Both the position numbers and the translations under genes were made by a program. The notes beneath the pieces were generated by a model. It saw only the letters and a list, made by a program, of their open reading frames with translations, made no database searches and had not been told where the DNA came from. A DNA stretch of 64,000 nucleotides from Roseovarius sp. (lineage in GTDB: Bacteria; Pseudomonadota; Alphaproteobacteria; Rhodobacterales; Rhodobacteraceae), in the NCBI RefSeq assembly GCF_027019125.1, contig NZ_JALUXE010000034.1, positions 62,001-126,000 of the forward strand, read 5' to 3'. How positions within the stretch are numbered: position 1 is the first letter of the stretch; the number at the start of each line of letters is the position of its first letter. Below, piece after piece: positions 61,585-64,000 of this stretch.

Positions 61585-62421
61585 TCAATCCGCATAAAGC
61601 GCCTCGGCATGAAAGGCCACGTGGTCCTCCATGAATGTCGAGATGAAGAAATAGCTGTGGTCATAGCCCTTTTGCATCCGGAATGTGCCCTCCTGGCGGC
61701 GGGCGGTCATGGCATGGGCCAGCGTTTCGGGGCGCAACAGGTCAAGGAATTGATCCTTGGTGCCGGTATCCACAAGAACCGGCCCGTCAAAGCCGCGCTC
61801 TGCCATCAAGAGGCTGGCGTCATGTGCCGCCCAAGCGGACTCGTCCGCGCCGAGATAGGCCGTGAACTGCTTGCGCCCCCAATCGCTGTTGGTCGGGTTG
61901 CAGATAGGAGAGAAGGCCGACACGGACCGGAACCGCCCCGGCAGCGACATGGCCAGCGTCAGCGCGCCATGCCCGCCCATGGAATGCCCGGTGATGGCCT
62001 GGCGGTCCATATCGAGGGCAAAATTCTCACCGATCAACGCTGGCAATTCCGTGGCGACATAATCCCACATCTGGAAATGCGGCGCCCAGGGAGATTGGGT
62101 TGCATTCACATAGAACCCGGCCCCCTGCCCGAGATCATAGGCGTCATCATTGGCCACACCATCGCCGCGCGGGCTTGTATCCGGAAAAACGAGCGCGATG
62201 CCCTGTTCCGCCGCCCAGCCCTGTGCGCCGGCCTTGGTCATCGCGTTCTCATGAGTGCAGGTCAGGCCCGAGAGATACCAAAGTACCGGCACCTGACCGT
62301 CCTGCGCCTCGGCAGGCAGAAAGAGGCCGAATGTCATGTCGACGCCGCACACGTCCGAGGTGTGGGTGTAGACGCCCTGCGTGCCGCCGAAACAGGTGTT
62401 TTCCGAAACCGTTTTCATCAT
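61585..62421 (-). CDS. fghA: S-formylglutathione hydrolase
   Basis: A 278-residue esterase with the nucleophile in ITGHSMGGHGALTLA and the other catalytic residues in VDTGTKDQFL and YDHSYFFISTF. It hydrolyses S-formylglutathione to formate in glutathione-dependent formaldehyde oxidation. Two ATGs overlap (62421 and 62418) behind GAGGAG. The partner adhI/flhA gene is not in the window. Confidence 0.93.
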   Translation of the reverse strand: MMKTVSENTCFGGTQGVYTHTSDVCGVDMTFGLFLPAEAQDGQVPVLWYLSGLTCTHENAMTKAGAQGWAAEQGIALVFPDTSPRGDGVANDDAYDLGQGAGFYVNATQSPWAPHFQMWDYVATELPALIGENFALDMDRQAITGHSMGGHGALTLAMSLPGRFRSVSAFSPICNPTNSDWGRKQFTAYLGADESAWAAHDASLLMAERGFDGPVLVDTGTKDQFLDLLRPETLAHAMTARRQEGTFRMQKGYDHSYFFISTFMEDHVAFHAEALYAD

Positions 62422-62448
62422 GTTCTCCTCTAACGTCCGTAGGACTGT

Positions 62449-63381
62449 TCAGTAAAGTTGGTTCACCCAACCGATGACAAGCGACACCGTGATGATGGCA
62501 GCGCCGGTGGAAATCAGAATCGAGGACGATACACGCTTGGGCGCGACGCCATAATGTTGCGCAAGCATGAACACATTGCCCGCCACCGGCAGGCTGGCCG
62601 CCGCGATCATCACCGCCCCGGCATAGGGGTCGACCTCGAACAGGTAGAGAGCAGCAAAGGCCACGAAAATCGGGTGCAGCACCAGCTTGCAAAAGGATAG
62701 CCAGCCCGCGATATACGGCCGCTCTGCCGATTTCGACGCAAGCGAAGCCCCGATGGCAAAGAGCGCGCCGGGCGTCGCCGCGCCGCCCAGAATACGCACG
62801 AAATCGTTGATCGGGTCCGGAATGGGCAAGCGCAGCCCAGACCAAGTCAGGCCCAGAACGATCGAAACAATCATCGGATTCTTCAAAAGACCCATGCCGA
62901 CCGTGCGCAGGATGCCAAGGCTGAGCCGCCCATCACGTGAGCCGGTGATCAGAATGACGACAAGCGAGCCAAACACGATAAGGTCGACCGCCAGCACGAT
63001 CATCACCCAGCCGATCGCCGCCTCGCCCATCAGCATGGCCAGCATCGGCACACCGAGAAACCCCACGTTGCCGATGACCGCGCATTGCGCCTCGATGGCG
63101 ACCTCCTGCACATTCACGCGGCGCAAGAGCGCCACCGCCGTAGCGATCCCATAGACAAAGGCCGTGGCCCAGAGGTAGGCCAGAATGAAATTCCAATCCA
63201 GCACCTCAGCCAGTGTCAGGTTGGCCGAAAACCGAAAGAGCATCGCCGAAAGCGCAAAGTAAAACACGAACTTGGTCAACCACGCTGTCGCCGCCTCGGG
63301 AAAGAACCCGCTGCGCCCGGCGCCATACCCTAGCCCGATGATCATGAAGAAAGGTAGGGTCTGAAGAAAGATACTCAGCAT
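62449..63381 (-). CDS. AEC-family (auxin efflux carrier-like) transporter
   Basis: A 310-residue membrane protein with about ten helices and the AEC layout, opening MLSIFLQTLPFFMIIGLGYG, with AVIGNVGFLGVPMLAML near the middle and the proline-containing LPVAGNVFMLAQHYG towards the end. Members export or import small organic acids or other metabolites. Start is by homology; no clear ribosome site is present, and an in-frame ATG at 63426 is an alternative. It is upstream of fghA on the same strand by 27 bases. Confidence 0.82.
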   Translation of the reverse strand: MLSIFLQTLPFFMIIGLGYGAGRSGFFPEAATAWLTKFVFYFALSAMLFRFSANLTLAEVLDWNFILAYLWATAFVYGIATAVALLRRVNVQEVAIEAQCAVIGNVGFLGVPMLAMLMGEAAIGWVMIVLAVDLIVFGSLVVILITGSRDGRLSLGILRTVGMGLLKNPMIVSIVLGLTWSGLRLPIPDPINDFVRILGGAATPGALFAIGASLASKSAERPYIAGWLSFCKLVLHPIFVAFAALYLFEVDPYAGAVMIAAASLPVAGNVFMLAQHYGVAPKRVSSSILISTGAAIITVSLVIGWVNQLY

Positions 63382-63655
63382 GCGGGTTTGGTAGACAGGC
63401 AGAAGGGCAGGGTCAATCGCAACCATATGCCTACTAGACAAGATTACGTCGCGCGGCATGCTCATGAGCGGATGGGCTGCCTGCGCTCTATCTTTTTCAG
63501 CCCTTTCTGATATGCTCTCACGCGGGTGGTGGTGTGGCTGCTACCTGCGCGATCTGATCAAGGTTTTTACATAATTCTACTAAGATCAATCTCCGCCCTG
63601 ATTAGATTGCTGTGCGCATTTCGCGTTAGGCACGCGAAGATTTGGGGGGATAGCT

Positions 63656-64000
63656 ATGCCTTTACATAAAAAACTTATCGCCTTTTCAGCGGTGATTGTT
63701 CTTCTTGGCTGCACGCCGGAGGTCAGGACCTACAAGATCACCGTTCGCGGAAAACAGTATGATATGAAGGAGACGTATTATCCGTCATCCACATCCTCGG
63801 GGACGACAGACTATACTCTTTTCGCCGAAGACAGAGCATTCACATGCTCAGGGTCCGAAGCATACTGTGTGTGGGATTTGGAGCGGTATCTCGATCAACA
63901 GAGGTCCGGTGCCACCACAGACACACCCTCGTCGACAAATAGTCCGCCGAACGCAACCACGCCTGAGCCGCGCAGGTCTCCGCCTGCACCGTTTGAAAAT
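63656..64000 (+). CDS. Putative lipoprotein (C-terminus beyond the window)
   Basis: An open frame of 115 codons running off the right edge. A signal peptide with lipobox VLLGC (Cys19) makes it a lipoprotein. Behind it are a short domain with two cysteines (FTCSGSEAYC) and a linker rich in proline, serine and threonine. GGGGGG lies 7-12 bases ahead of the ATG. Its codon use is visibly more AT-rich than the rest of the window. No family recognised; acquisition by transfer is possible. Confidence 0.55.
   Translation, partial: MPLHKKLIAFSAVIVLLGCTPEVRTYKITVRGKQYDMKETYYPSSTSSGTTDYTLFAEDRAFTCSGSEAYCVWDLERYLDQQRSGATTDTPSSTNSPPNATTPEPRRSPPAPFEN

Noticed and set aside
1..64000. CRISPR arrays, insertion sequences, prophage genes, integrases or attachment sites.
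   Set aside because: No spaced direct-repeat arrays, transposase or integrase motifs were found; the tRNA gene has no adjacent integrase or repeated 3' end in the window.

Overview
The window is a chromosomal piece of an alphaproteobacterium of the order Rhodobacterales, most likely the Roseobacter group. The evidence is the divergent regB / senC-regA redox locus, a DivL-like PAS protein next to tsaE-amgK-murU-addB, the lptCAB-hpf-ptsN block, several TRAP and ABC uptake systems, and the high-GC codon usage throughout. The genus cannot be fixed from the sequence. No phage, insertion sequence, CRISPR array or rRNA was found. One tRNA gene, tRNA-Gly(CCC), is present.

Layout. 1-6.9 kb: start of addB (cut by the window edge), cell-wall recycling genes murU and amgK, tsaE, a kinase-less DivL-like PAS protein with a near-perfect CtrA box in front of it, then regB facing senC and regA. 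7-11.2 kb: a surface-polysaccharide set of two glycosyltransferases and a double sulfotransferase-like protein. 11.3-18.2 kb: a secreted esterase, then the osmoregulated periplasmic glucan genes (opgC, opgG, opgH) behind a TTC38-like TPR gene. 18.4-21.7 kb: a DUF302 protein, a class III CoA-transferase and a ThDP enzyme. 21.9-25.7 kb: rnd, lptCAB, hpf, ptsN. 25.8-31.4 kb: a TRAP transporter operon carrying an amidase, an unlisted 52-residue membrane protein and a D-2-hydroxyacid dehydrogenase. 31.7-37.3 kb: pncB and a Ugp-type ABC transporter.

37.5-51.8 kb is the most interesting stretch. It holds the complete beta-hydroxyaspartate cycle (bhcABCD with the divergent IclR-type regulator bhcR), which turns two glyoxylate into one oxaloacetate without carbon loss. 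Converging on bhcR is a second catabolic unit: an RpiR regulator, an N-formylglutamate-amidohydrolase-like hydrolase, a TRAP transporter, a glutamine-synthetase-like ligase, an aldehyde dehydrogenase and an iron-dependent alcohol dehydrogenase. Together these look like a gamma-glutamylation route for an amino alcohol. If the substrate were ethanolamine the product would be glycine, which is itself an intermediate of the neighbouring cycle. This coupling is my inference.

51.9-64 kb: a geranylgeranyl-reductase-family flavoprotein, an Lrp regulator facing a Leu/Phe/Glu-type dehydrogenase, a secreted protein made of two homologous repeats, tRNA-Gly, pyrF, two small conserved-looking genes, clpB behind a clear heat-shock (RpoH) promoter, then sthA, fghA and an AEC-family carrier. 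The window ends in a lipoprotein gene whose base composition differs from the rest. A recurring feature is a GC-rich hairpin without a T tract directly behind all three genes for solute-binding proteins.
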